From Oceanihabitans iliipiscarium (GTDB lineage Bacteria; Bacteroidota; Bacteroidia; Flavobacteriales; Flavobacteriaceae), in the NCBI RefSeq assembly GCF_042686125.1, contig NZ_JBHUOV010000002.1:248001-312000 (forward strand): a DNA stretch of 64,000 bases. Reading direction: 5' to 3'. Shown here one piece after another: positions 26,776-35,288 of the stretch (the first letter of the stretch is position 1; every line of letters starts with the position of its first letter). The notes under the pieces are model-generated. The model ran no database searches, was not told where the DNA came from, and saw only the letters and a program-made list of their open reading frames with translations. Made by a program: the position numbers and the translations under genes.

Positions 26776-28227
26776 ATGGAGATAACCATTAAAGGTGACA
26801 AAGAGTTTGATGAAATTCCTTCGTTAAAAACGAAAGCACTTCGTATTAATTTAAATGAAAACATTTACGGAACCTTTGCCGAAATTGGAGCAGGTCAAGA
26901 AACCGTACGTCAGTTTTTTAGAGCTGGTGGTGCCTCAGGTACTATAGCAAAAGCCATGTCTGCTTATGACAAAGCCTTTAGTGATGCGATTTATGGTATA
27001 GAAAACGATAAGCGTTACGTTACAGAAGCGCGTTTACGCAAGATGTTAAATCATGAAGTTAAACTTATTGAAGAACGTTTAACACGTGACATTCATCCTA
27101 ATAAACTCTTTTTCTCCTACGCAAATACTGTAGCGACTATTGATTTTGCTAAAAAATTTAAAGGTCATGGCTGGGTTGGTATTAAATACCAAATAGAGCC
27201 TGATCAAGATTATAATGAGATTATTCTGCATCTACGTTTTAAAGAAAATGATGCACGTCTTCAACAAGAAACCTTAGGTATATTAGGAACTAACCTAATT
27301 TATGGTGCTTTTTATAAATACAATGAACCAAAAAAATTATTAAAATATTTATATGATCATTTAGATAAGGATCAAATTGAAATTGACACAATTAATTTTG
27401 CAGGTCCAGTTTTTGAAGATGTTGATAATCGATTAATGAGTTTGCAGCTGGTAAAAAATGGTATGACAGATGCTGTCATGTTTGCTCCAGATGGAAATAA
27501 CGTTTTACCTGCACGAGTACTATATAAGAAAAACATTCTTGCACTTCGTGGAAGCTTTAGACCAGTAACTAAAGTGAACATGGATATGTTTCATAAATCT
27601 TATGACATGTTCTTAAAAGAAAATAAAGTAGATGAAGAAAAAACTCAAGTGGTTTTTGAAATTACTTTATCTAACCTTCGTGCCGAAGGGGAAATTGATG
27701 AACAGGATTTTATGGATAGAGCAAAATTACTCTGCTCTCTAGGGCAAACGGTTCTTATTTCTAATTTTCAAGAATATTATAAACTCGTCGAATACTTCTC
27801 TCAATATTCTAAAAACAGAATGGGATTAGCAATGGGTGTGAATAATCTTGTCGATATTTTTGATGAAAAGTACTATCGTCATTTAAGTGGTGGAATTTTA
27901 GAAGCCTTTGGAAAATTGTTCTTTAAAGATTTACGCGTGTACTTATACCCAATGCAAAATGAAGATGGGACTTTAACGACAAGCGAGAACTTAAAAGTTC
28001 ATCCTAGAATGAAAGAATTGTATAAATTCTTTAAGTACAATGGGAAAGTAGTCGATATTACTGATCATGACTCTAAAACATTAAATATATTCTCTCGTAC
28101 GGTTTTAAAAATGATTGCTGATGGTGAACCAGGTTGGGAAGCCATGCTCCCTGAAGGAGTTTCAAAAATTATTAAAGAAAAAAGCTTATTTAGCTGTGAA
28201 ACAGAAGAATTGTTTCATGACGAATAA
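26776..28227 (+). CDS. conserved Bacteroidota cytosolic protein of unknown function
   Basis: 483 residues, no signal peptide and no membrane helix. The start MEITIKGDKEFDEIPSLKT and blocks such as FAEIGAGQETVRQFFRAGG and LSGGILEAFGKLFFKDLRVY recur almost unchanged in homologues I recall from many Bacteroidota. Such homologues are sometimes auto-labelled TonB-dependent receptor or nicotinate-nucleotide adenylyltransferase; neither fits, because there is no barrel and no HxGH nucleotidyltransferase motif. It has its own promoter motif and a strong bidirectional terminator, so it is monocistronic. The strong conservation implies a core function. Confidence 0.85.
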   Translation: MEITIKGDKEFDEIPSLKTKALRINLNENIYGTFAEIGAGQETVRQFFRAGGASGTIAKAMSAYDKAFSDAIYGIENDKRYVTEARLRKMLNHEVKLIEERLTRDIHPNKLFFSYANTVATIDFAKKFKGHGWVGIKYQIEPDQDYNEIILHLRFKENDARLQQETLGILGTNLIYGAFYKYNEPKKLLKYLYDHLDKDQIEIDTINFAGPVFEDVDNRLMSLQLVKNGMTDAVMFAPDGNNVLPARVLYKKNILALRGSFRPVTKVNMDMFHKSYDMFLKENKVDEEKTQVVFEITLSNLRAEGEIDEQDFMDRAKLLCSLGQTVLISNFQEYYKLVEYFSQYSKNRMGLAMGVNNLVDIFDEKYYRHLSGGILEAFGKLFFKDLRVYLYPMQNEDGTLTTSENLKVHPRMKELYKFFKYNGKVVDITDHDSKTLNIFSRTVLKMIADGEPGWEAMLPEGVSKIIKEKSLFSCETEELFHDE

Positions 28228-28243
28228 TTGATTTGATATAAAC

Positions 28244-28271
28244 TAAAAAGCGACCCATGGGTCGCTTTTTT
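28244..28271. terminator. bidirectional rho-independent terminator
   Basis: A palindrome centred on GCGACCCATGGGTCGC, flanked by an A-run on the left and a T-run on the right. It serves the 483-residue gene on the plus strand and bcp on the minus strand. Confidence 0.9.
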
Positions 28272-28724
28272 TTATTCTAATATTTGCTGAGTATGTATTT
28301 TAGCTTTGACTTTGTCTATCACCCTTTCAATGATACCGTTTTCATTAATAACAAAAGTCACACGATGAATACCATCAAAAGTACGTCCCATAAACTTCTT
28401 TGGTCCCCAAACTCCAAAAGCATTAATCACTTCCTTATCAACATCTGCGAGTAAAGGATAAGGAAACTTATATTTTGCTTTAAAATTACTTTGCCTTTTC
28501 TGTGAATCTGCACTAACACCTAAAATAGAATATCCTGCATCTTGCAAGGCTTTATAGTTTTCTCCTAAATTACAAGCTTCAACAGTACAGGTTGGTGTGC
28601 TGGCTTTTGGATAGAAAAAAACAACTAATTTTTTTCCTTGATAATCTTCAAAAGAGATAGATTGACCTTGTTCATTAAAAGCTTTAAAATTTGGAGCCTT
28701 ATCTCCTACTTTAAGTGTCGTCAT
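28272..28724 (-). CDS. bcp: thioredoxin-dependent thiol peroxidase (Bcp/PrxQ)
   Basis: From ATG 28724 (MTTLKVGDKAPNFK) the protein has 150 residues, normal for Bcp. It has the thioredoxin-fold peroxiredoxin motif with peroxidatic Cys46 in STPTCTVEACN and resolving Cys51, five residues apart as in PrxQ. It reduces hydrogen peroxide and organic peroxides with electrons from thioredoxin in the cytosol. A ten-residue upstream extension overlaps the promoter region and is rejected. It is divergent from nth with overlapping promoter motifs, pairing peroxide defence with oxidative DNA repair. Confidence 0.93.
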   Translation of the reverse strand: MTTLKVGDKAPNFKAFNEQGQSISFEDYQGKKLVVFFYPKASTPTCTVEACNLGENYKALQDAGYSILGVSADSQKRQSNFKAKYKFPYPLLADVDKEVINAFGVWGPKKFMGRTFDGIHRVTFVINENGIIERVIDKVKAKIHTQQILE

Positions 28725-28730
28725 ATTTTT

Positions 28731-28738
28731 TAACTTTG
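28731..28738 (+). promoter_or_regulatory. putative -7 element for nth
   Basis: TAACTTTG, 20 bases before the nth ATG at 28758. It lies a few bases from the bcp -7 element on the other strand, so the two promoters interlock. Confidence 0.55.
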
Positions 28739-28743
28739 TAATA

Positions 28744-28751
28744 CAAATGTA
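28744..28751 (-). promoter_or_regulatory. putative -7 element for bcp
   Basis: Minus-strand TACATTTG, 20 bases before the bcp ATG at 28724. This rules out the longer bcp start at 28754. Confidence 0.55.
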
Positions 28752-28757
28752 CAATTA

Positions 28758-29414
28758 ATGAACAAACAAGAAAAAGTAGATTTTATAATTTCTACATTAA
28801 ATACCCTTTATCCAGAAATTCCCATTCCATTAGACCATAAAGACCCTTATACCTTACTAATCGCAGTATTGTTATCTGCACAAAGCACAGATGTTAGAGT
28901 AAATAAAATCACACCTCTTTTATTTAAAAAGGCTGATAATCCTTATGATATGGTAAAATTGTCTGTTGAAGACATTAGAGATATTATCAAACCTGTTGGA
29001 TTGTCACCTATGAAAAGCAAAGGAATTTATGGCTTATCAAAAATTTTAATTGAAAAGCATGATGGAAAAGTGCCTCAAAATTTCGAAGATTTAGAAGCAT
29101 TACCAGCTGTTGGTCACAAAACAGCTAGTGTTGTTATGTCTCAAGCTTTTGGGGTTCCAGCATTTCCTGTAGACACACATATTCATAGACTAATGTACCG
29201 ATGGGATTTAACTAATGGAAAAAATGTAGTTCAAACTGAAAAAGATGCAAAACGTTTATTTCCAAAAAACCTTTGGAACGATTTACATTTGCAGATTATT
29301 TGGTATGGACGAGAATATTCGCCAGCTCGAGGTTGGGATTTAGAAAAAGATATTATTACAAAAACTATTGGGAGGCAATCAGTTTTAAAAGCATATTATA
29401 AAAAAAAGTCCTGA
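28758..29414 (+). CDS. nth: endonuclease III-type DNA glycosylase without Fe-S cluster
   Basis: 218 residues with the helix-hairpin-helix LPAVGHKTASVV (catalytic Lys121) and the catalytic Asp139 in FPVDTHIHR. It removes oxidised pyrimidines and nicks abasic sites in base-excision repair. The C-terminus normally holds four cysteines for a 4Fe-4S cluster; here it reads LQIIWYGREYSPARGW with no cysteine at all, so the cluster is absent. The length and catalytic residues are otherwise normal. The stop codon lies inside the stem of its terminator. Confidence 0.92.
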   Translation: MNKQEKVDFIISTLNTLYPEIPIPLDHKDPYTLLIAVLLSAQSTDVRVNKITPLLFKKADNPYDMVKLSVEDIRDIIKPVGLSPMKSKGIYGLSKILIEKHDGKVPQNFEDLEALPAVGHKTASVVMSQAFGVPAFPVDTHIHRLMYRWDLTNGKNVVQTEKDAKRLFPKNLWNDLHLQIIWYGREYSPARGWDLEKDIITKTIGRQSVLKAYYKKKS

Positions 29415-29436
29415 TGACTATTCAGGACTTTTTCAA
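29403..29436 (+). terminator. rho-independent terminator of nth
   Basis: Stem AAAGTCCTGA / TCAGGACTTT with a 7-base loop, then a short T-rich end. It includes the nth stop codon. Confidence 0.85.
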
Positions 29437-29439
29437 AGT

Positions 29440-29586
29440 TTAGTTTAGAAGCGCTTCAAACTTCAATTTATTACAATTTATAACACTTAAAGCCTTAGAG
29501 TAACTAAGAAGAAAATCTATCGTTTCTTTCTTAGGGTTCATATTAATTTGTTTGTTTTTGGGGTCTTTAGAGTAAAGTTTTTCCAT
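29440..29586 (-). CDS. 48-residue small protein downstream of the ECF sigma factor
   Basis: An ATG at 29586 opens a 48-codon frame ending with TAA at 29440-29442. The product starts MEKLYSKDPKNKQINMNP and continues with KKETIDFLLSYSKAL, a regular amphipathic helix, ending FEALLN. It begins 52 bases downstream of the sigma factor stop on the same strand, so they may be cotranscribed. A similar short helical protein after this sigma gene seems familiar from other flavobacteria. No domain is recognised; the role is unknown. Confidence 0.65.
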   Translation of the reverse strand: MEKLYSKDPKNKQINMNPKKETIDFLLSYSKALSVINCNKLKFEALLN

Positions 29587-29638
29587 TTATTAATTTTATT
29601 GGTTTACTTTACTAACGCAACAAATTATATATTATTGT

Positions 29639-30229
29639 TTAATTGGTTAAAATAATATTATGCTTATCAATTATCTTTCTCATATTTATTAACGCATAAC
29701 GCATTCTTCCCAATGCTGTGTTTATACTAACACCAGTTTTTTCTGATATTTCTTTAAAACTCATATCATTATACATACGCATCACCAAAACCTCTTTTTG
29801 GTCTGCTGGTAATTCTTCAATAACACGTCTAACGTCACGCTCTACCTGCTCTTTAATAAGCGATTTTTCAGCATCTAAAGCACTATCGCTTAGCACAGAG
29901 AAAATACTAAACTCACCACTATTACTAAATTTAGGCATTCTGTTATTCTTTCTAAAATGGTCGATAACCAAATTATGAGCTATACGCATAACCCAAGGTA
30001 AAAATTTACCTTCTTCATTATAAGCACCACGTTTTAATGTTCTTATCACTTTTATAAAAGTATCTTGAAAAATGTCTTCAGCTATATCTCTATCGTAAAC
30101 TTTAGAATAGATAAAACTGTAAATACGTTGTTTGTGTCTAGTAATTAGAATTTCTAATGCACTTTCGTCTCCTTTAATGTAGTTACTAACCAGAGTGGCA
30201 TCAGTGATAAGCTCTTTTTTCATAATCAT
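29639..30229 (-). CDS. ECF-type RNA polymerase sigma factor
   Basis: 196 residues with sigma region 2 (EDIFQDTFIKVIRTL, then WVMRIAHNLVIDHFRK) and region 4 (LPADQKEVLVMRMYNDMSFK, then EISEKTGVSINTALGRMRYA helix-turn-helix). It directs RNA polymerase to a specific promoter set. No anti-sigma gene is adjacent, unlike most ECF loci; this type is a stand-alone, widely conserved flavobacterial sigma factor. ATG 30223 (MKKELITD) is an alternative start. A small ORF follows it. Confidence 0.92.
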   Translation of the reverse strand: MIMKKELITDATLVSNYIKGDESALEILITRHKQRIYSFIYSKVYDRDIAEDIFQDTFIKVIRTLKRGAYNEEGKFLPWVMRIAHNLVIDHFRKNNRMPKFSNSGEFSIFSVLSDSALDAEKSLIKEQVERDVRRVIEELPADQKEVLVMRMYNDMSFKEISEKTGVSINTALGRMRYALINMRKIIDKHNIILTN

Positions 30230-30428
30230 TACTTTTTTGCATAGAAGATAGACTTCCAGCTTGGGGTTAAAATTTAAAAAGTAATGCTCAGCTTATAGGC
30301 TAGTTTTTTAGTTTATAGAATGTTATGAGGTAAATATAACAACAATCATTCCTAAAATGCAAAAAAAATATGATTTTTTTAACAACAAATTGCACAATAA
30401 TCTATTTTTTATGCTGAAATATATGAAG

Positions 30429-30436
30429 TATCTTTG
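30429..30436 (+). promoter_or_regulatory. putative -7 element for uvrA
   Basis: TATCTTTG, 25 bases before the ATG at 30461. It overlaps the TTG codon at 30434, so the longer TTG start is unlikely. Confidence 0.6.
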
Positions 30437-30460
30437 CAAGATTATTCTCGTAAAAAGCTT

Positions 30461-33247
30461 ATGATTACTAATATTTCTGAAGTAAATCCTAAAACAAACA
30501 TCATCATTAAAGGTGCAAAATTGCATAACCTAAAAAATATTGATGTTGTGATTCCAAGAAATAAACTCGTGGTCATAACTGGCTTATCTGGTTCAGGAAA
30601 GTCTAGTTTAGCATTCGACACTCTATATGCTGAAGGTCAAAGACGCTATGTAGAAAGCCTTTCTAGTTATGCTCGACAATTTTTAGGCAGACTTAACAAA
30701 CCTAAAGTAGATTACATCAAAGGCATTGCTCCAGCTATTGCTATTGAACAAAAAGTAAATTCTACAAACCCACGCTCAACCGTTGGAACTTCTACAGAAA
30801 TTTATGATTACTTAAAATTACTATTTGCTAGAATTGGAAAAACATACTCTCCAGAATCTGGAAAAGAAGTCAAGAAGGATACAGTTGCAGATGTTGTTAA
30901 CTTTGTAAAATCTTTTCCTGAAGGCGAAAAACTTCTTCTTCTCGCTCCTATTCATTTAGAAGATGGTCGCGCCATGCAAGACAAGTTAAAAGTCTTAAAT
31001 CAGCAAGGATATGCAAGAATAAAAGTGAAAGATGATATCATACGCTTAGATGAATCTCAAAATATTACTGAATCAGTTAAAGATCTTTTTCTTGTCGTAG
31101 ATCGAATTATCACTAAAGAGGATGAAGATTTCCATAACCGATTGGCAGATGCTGTACAAACAGCTTTTTTTGAAGGTAAGGGCGAATGTTATATCGAATC
31201 GTTAAACGACAATAAACAACAGCATTTTAGTAATAAATTTGAGTTAGACGGTATCACTTTTTTAGAACCAAATGTGCACTTGTTTAGCTTTAACAACCCT
31301 TATGGCGCATGTCCTAAATGTGAAGGTTATGGTGATATAATTGATATTGATGATGATTTAGTAATTCCAAATACTGCGCTTTCAATATATGAAAATGCTA
31401 TTTTTCCTTGGCGAGGAGTAAGTATGAGTTGGTATAGAGATCAATTAGTAAATAATTCACATCATTTCGATTTTCCTATACATAAACCCTATTTTGAACT
31501 AAGCGGAACACATAAACAATTAGTTTGGGAAGGCAATTCCTATTTTGAAGGTCTAAATACTTTCTTTAACGAATTAGAAAGTAAAGCCTATAAGATTCAG
31601 AACCGTGTGATGCTCTCACGCTACAGAGGAAAAACTAAATGCAAAGCCTGTAACGGAAAGCGATTACGCAATGAAGTAAACTATATTAAAATTGCAGGTG
31701 CAACTATTACTGACTTGGTTGAAATGCCTTTAAATAAATTAAGCCAATTCTTTAAACAATTAGAACTTAATAATTATGATACCCAAATCGCAAAACGCTT
31801 ATTAAAAGAAATTAATAATCGGCTTTCGTTTTTATCAAATGTAGGTTTAAATTATCTCACTTTAAATAGAAAATCTAATACCTTATCTGGAGGTGAAAGC
31901 CAGCGAATTAACTTAGCAACCTCACTTGGCAGTAGTTTAGTAGGCTCTATGTATATACTGGACGAACCAAGTATTGGATTACACCCAAAGGATACCGAAC
32001 GCCTTCTTTTAGTTCTAAAAGCGCTTCGAGATTTAGGTAATACTGTAATTGTAGTTGAGCACGATGAGGACATTATGAAAGAAGCTGATGCCATTATAGA
32101 TATTGGACCAGAAGCTGGAACCTTTGGTGGACATGTGGTAGCAACTGGAACATTTCAAGATATATTAGCTTCAAATTCGTTAACAGCTCAGTATTTGAAT
32201 GAAACTCTTAAGATTGATGTGCCTAAAAAACGCCGCACGTCTAAATATTCTGTTGAAGTCATTGGTGCTCGTGAAAACAATCTCAAAAATATTGATGTAA
32301 ATTTCCCTCTTGGTATGCTAACCGTAGTTACTGGAGTTTCAGGAAGTGGAAAAAGTACTTTAATTAAAAAAATATTATTTCCTGCCATACAAAAGGAACT
32401 TACTGGTTTTGGTGATAAACCTGGACAGTTTTCAGAATTAAAAGGAGATTATTCTAACGTAAAGCATATCGAATTTATCGATCAGAATCCAATTGGGCGC
32501 TCTTCACGTTCTAATCCAGTGACTTATGTGAAAGCTTATGACGATATTCGTGCGTTATATTCTAACCAGAAGCTAAGCAAAATTCGTAATTATCAAGCCA
32601 AGCACTTTAGTTTTAATGTTGATGGCGGACGTTGTGAAACTTGTAAAGGTGAAGGTGAAGTTACAATTGAAATGCAATTTATGGCTGATGTTCATTTAGA
32701 ATGTGAAACCTGTAAAGGAAAACGTTTTAAAAAAGAAGTCCTCGAGGTCAATTTTGAAGGTAAAAGTATTGATGATATACTTAACCTTACTATTGATGAT
32801 GCTATTGCTTTTTTTACTGAACATCATCAAACAAAAATACAAGCTAAACTTCAACCTTTACAAGACGTTGGTTTAGGCTATGTTACACTCGGACAAAGTT
32901 CTTCAACCCTTTCTGGTGGTGAAGCACAACGTATTAAATTAGCCACTTTCTTAGGTAAAGGTTCAAGGCAAGAAAACGCTTTATTTATTTTTGACGAACC
33001 GACGACTGGACTCCATTTTCACGACATTAAAAAACTATTAAAATCATTTAATGCTTTAATAGAAAAAGGGCATTCTATTATTGTGGTTGAACATAATTTG
33101 GAACTCATAAAATGTGCCGATTATATTATTGATTTAGGTCCAGAAGGCGGAGAACCTGGAGGTCAGCTTGTCGCCTCAGGAACTCCTGAAGACCTAGTAA
33201 AAATTGAAGCTTCAGTTACTGGGCAGTATTTAAAAGAAAAACTATAG
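30461..33247 (+). CDS. uvrA: UvrA, excinuclease ABC subunit A
   Basis: A 928-residue protein with two ABC ATPase halves: Walker A GLSGSGKSS and GVSGSGKST, signatures LSGGESQRINLA and LSGGEAQRIKLA, and Walker B YILDEPSIGLHP and FIFDEPTTGLH. Zinc modules are visible as CPKCEGYGD paired with CKACNGKR, and CETCKGEGE paired with CETCKGKR. It scans DNA for bulky damage and loads UvrB in nucleotide-excision repair. Length and motifs are complete. It is monocistronic with its own promoter motif and convergent with the DUF3667 gene. Confidence 0.97.
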   Translation: MITNISEVNPKTNIIIKGAKLHNLKNIDVVIPRNKLVVITGLSGSGKSSLAFDTLYAEGQRRYVESLSSYARQFLGRLNKPKVDYIKGIAPAIAIEQKVNSTNPRSTVGTSTEIYDYLKLLFARIGKTYSPESGKEVKKDTVADVVNFVKSFPEGEKLLLLAPIHLEDGRAMQDKLKVLNQQGYARIKVKDDIIRLDESQNITESVKDLFLVVDRIITKEDEDFHNRLADAVQTAFFEGKGECYIESLNDNKQQHFSNKFELDGITFLEPNVHLFSFNNPYGACPKCEGYGDIIDIDDDLVIPNTALSIYENAIFPWRGVSMSWYRDQLVNNSHHFDFPIHKPYFELSGTHKQLVWEGNSYFEGLNTFFNELESKAYKIQNRVMLSRYRGKTKCKACNGKRLRNEVNYIKIAGATITDLVEMPLNKLSQFFKQLELNNYDTQIAKRLLKEINNRLSFLSNVGLNYLTLNRKSNTLSGGESQRINLATSLGSSLVGSMYILDEPSIGLHPKDTERLLLVLKALRDLGNTVIVVEHDEDIMKEADAIIDIGPEAGTFGGHVVATGTFQDILASNSLTAQYLNETLKIDVPKKRRTSKYSVEVIGARENNLKNIDVNFPLGMLTVVTGVSGSGKSTLIKKILFPAIQKELTGFGDKPGQFSELKGDYSNVKHIEFIDQNPIGRSSRSNPVTYVKAYDDIRALYSNQKLSKIRNYQAKHFSFNVDGGRCETCKGEGEVTIEMQFMADVHLECETCKGKRFKKEVLEVNFEGKSIDDILNLTIDDAIAFFTEHHQTKIQAKLQPLQDVGLGYVTLGQSSSTLSGGEAQRIKLATFLGKGSRQENALFIFDEPTTGLHFHDIKKLLKSFNALIEKGHSIIVVEHNLELIKCADYIIDLGPEGGEPGGQLVASGTPEDLVKIEASVTGQYLKEKL

Positions 33248-33253
33248 TACTTT

Positions 33254-34351
33254 CTAATAAAAATAAAAGGCAAATAGGCTTAGAAACATCATCGCTAAAG
33301 GTGCTACAAATATTACAAAGACAAAAGCTGTTAAGCTTGCCTTAAAGAAACTCCAAAACCAACCTTGTTGATAAAAGCGCTTTAAAGCAAAAAATAAATA
33401 GAAAAAAGTAGAAAACGCAACTAGCCAATCAATCCAGTCTGGAATATCCCATACAAAGTTGATTCCTATAATAATACTAAAAACTGTAAATAGGAATGAA
33501 AAATAGTAAAAACTAAAGACCAAATGATGCGCATAACGTCCGCGTTTTATATAAAGAATCTTCAAAATTAAAGCGAAAAGAGGTAGTAAAAAGAACATCG
33601 CAATAGGAATGGTATCATATAATCGTTGTAATATGCTTCCGCCTTCACGTGACTTATAAAATTTTAGCATTTGCCCATAAAAATGACGTTTAAATCGTCC
33701 AGCATCATCTGGCATTCCCATAGCACGATAAATAAGATTTTCTGAAGCTCCAACAGCAATAAGGGAATCTATTTCTTTTTCATTAAAATCAAAATTCAAG
33801 TTATTATTCTTAGCATTTGTTATACTAACGAGTGAATCAATTTCTTTTTGAGTCATCCCAGTAAACACTTTATTATCCTCAAGAGCTTTTCTAACCGCTG
33901 CTTTTGCAATAGAATCTTTTGTCCTTAATTTAGATAATTCTATAAGTTTTAAAGAATCTCTAACCTTTTCATCTCTAACGGTATCCAATACTTTCTCCTT
34001 ATTTAGAGTTTTTGCCAAACTAGTGTCAATTTCATTTTTCCATTTATTAACATTAAATGAATTTAAAAAGAAAAAAACTACAGCAATAAATAAGTACATT
34101 TGAGCAGGATGTAAATACAATAAGCGCTTACCTTCAATAAACTTAGTGGCTAAGTAACCTGGTCTAAAGAGTAAAGGAATAAAGCTCTTAAAAAAACGTG
34201 CATCAAAAGAAAAATAATTACTTATCGTGTTATAAAACAAGACACCAATAGTTAACTCATCTTTATCCTTTTGTCCACAATACGGACAAAACTCATAGAC
34301 TTCATTAAAAGGTTGCTCACAATTCTTGCAGTCCTTAAGTTGTACAGACAT
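33254..34351 (-). CDS. DUF3667 membrane protein with zinc ribbon
   Basis: From ATG 34351 (MSVQLKDCKNC) the protein has 365 residues. A zinc ribbon comes first (CKNCEQPFNEVYEFCPYCGQ), then FFKSFIPLLFRPGYLATKFI, the DUF3667 hallmark, and a membrane helix. A long charged helical region follows (about residues 115-230), with repeated EIDSL motifs, and four further membrane helices at the end. The function is unknown. The longer start at 34408 would add a hydrophobic stretch before the zinc ribbon and is rejected. Confidence 0.87.
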   Translation of the reverse strand: MSVQLKDCKNCEQPFNEVYEFCPYCGQKDKDELTIGVLFYNTISNYFSFDARFFKSFIPLLFRPGYLATKFIEGKRLLYLHPAQMYLFIAVVFFFLNSFNVNKWKNEIDTSLAKTLNKEKVLDTVRDEKVRDSLKLIELSKLRTKDSIAKAAVRKALEDNKVFTGMTQKEIDSLVSITNAKNNNLNFDFNEKEIDSLIAVGASENLIYRAMGMPDDAGRFKRHFYGQMLKFYKSREGGSILQRLYDTIPIAMFFLLPLFALILKILYIKRGRYAHHLVFSFYYFSFLFTVFSIIIGINFVWDIPDWIDWLVAFSTFFYLFFALKRFYQQGWFWSFFKASLTAFVFVIFVAPLAMMFLSLFAFYFY

Positions 34352-34436
34352 CGTTTGGTTAGTTTTTATAAAAGTAAAAAAAAGAAAGCATAATAAAAAC
34401 ACAATCAACTATCTAATAGACAAGACTTTACATTTT

Positions 34437-34452
34437 TGGCATGACAATTGAA
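34437..34452 (+). promoter_or_regulatory. sigma-54-like promoter
   Basis: TGGCATG-N4-TTGAA resembles the sigma-54 -24/-12 consensus TGGCACG-N4-TTGCA, preceded by T-rich DNA. The -24 GG is intact, but the -12 GC is GA. It would start transcription about 50 bases before the ATG at 34519. No sigma-54 activator gene is in the window. Confidence 0.4.
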
Positions 34453-34518
34453 ACTAGATAAACAAATAGCGTAAGCCGAAAAGCTAAATGAGTAGGCATA
34501 ATCTAAAACCCTTTTACT

Positions 34519-35208
34519 ATGAAAAATTTAGTACTATTATTTACAGGTTTGTTAATGACATTAACAACTGTAACAGCAGCAGAAAAAATTACTGCAACAC
34601 AAGGTGAAGATTTAAATATTTCACGCTACAGTTATGCACAACCAATTCAGTTTGTAGAGCGTGGTGTGGAGTTTTTAATTTTCCCAGATGGAAGTTTTGA
34701 TTTTAATACAAATCTAAGCGACACACAAGGAAGCTTTTACTACAGAACTAGAACATCTAGAAGAGGCCCTTCTATAAATTCTACTTTTGGCGCACCAGGA
34801 ACCCAAGTTACATTTACTGCTTCAAGTGTACCAAGAGGTGTTATTGTTACTCACGATAGAGATGGTAAAGTCCGTAGAGTTGGCAATGTATTTGTTAACT
34901 ATAATAGATATGATCAAGTAAAACGTTTAGGCTCAGTTTATATTAATTATAACCGATTAGGTTTAGTCAGTCAAGTAGGCGGATTGCATATTAGATACAA
35001 CTCATTTGGAGAAATCATTTCAACTAATGGTCACGTAAACTACTGGAACCAAGGTTGTGGTATATGTGGCGCAAATTCTTGTAATACAAATCATTTTATA
35101 GAATACAATACTTGGAATGCATCTAATCATTTTACAGATACCGAAGACTTTTACTACTACAGAAAAGATGGAAAAGTCAAAAAGCAAAAAAAAATAAAGC
35201 GCAAATAG
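34519..35208 (+). CDS. secreted protein with short YNR repeats
   Basis: 229 residues with a signal peptide (KNLVLLFTGLLMTLTTVTAA). Residues about 110-180 contain three near-repeats of roughly 20 residues built on V.VNYNR.D.V, VYINYNRLGLV and LHIRYNSFGEI, which predict a small beta-hairpin stack. A Cys pair (CGICGANSC) and a Lys-rich tail follow. No known function; repeats of this YNR type look like a flavobacterial family. A sigma-54-like site lies upstream and a strong terminator downstream, so the gene is expressed alone. Confidence 0.82.
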   Translation: MKNLVLLFTGLLMTLTTVTAAEKITATQGEDLNISRYSYAQPIQFVERGVEFLIFPDGSFDFNTNLSDTQGSFYYRTRTSRRGPSINSTFGAPGTQVTFTASSVPRGVIVTHDRDGKVRRVGNVFVNYNRYDQVKRLGSVYINYNRLGLVSQVGGLHIRYNSFGEIISTNGHVNYWNQGCGICGANSCNTNHFIEYNTWNASNHFTDTEDFYYYRKDGKVKKQKKIKRK

Positions 35209-35240
35209 TCTATAAATCCCTAACTATTTTAGTTTTAACT

Positions 35241-35287
35241 ATCCCACGAAACAGCTCTAATTAAGGCAAGTTCGTGGGATTTTTATT
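35241..35287 (+). terminator. rho-independent terminator
   Basis: Perfect 10-base stem ATCCCACGAA / TTCGTGGGAT, 20-base loop, then a T-rich run. It ends the YNR-repeat gene. Confidence 0.85.
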
Positions 35288-35288
35288 T

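Noticed and set aside
26776..28227. TonB-dependent receptor or nicotinate-nucleotide adenylyltransferase for the 483-residue protein
   Set aside because: No signal peptide, no barrel, no plug and no HxGH motif are present.
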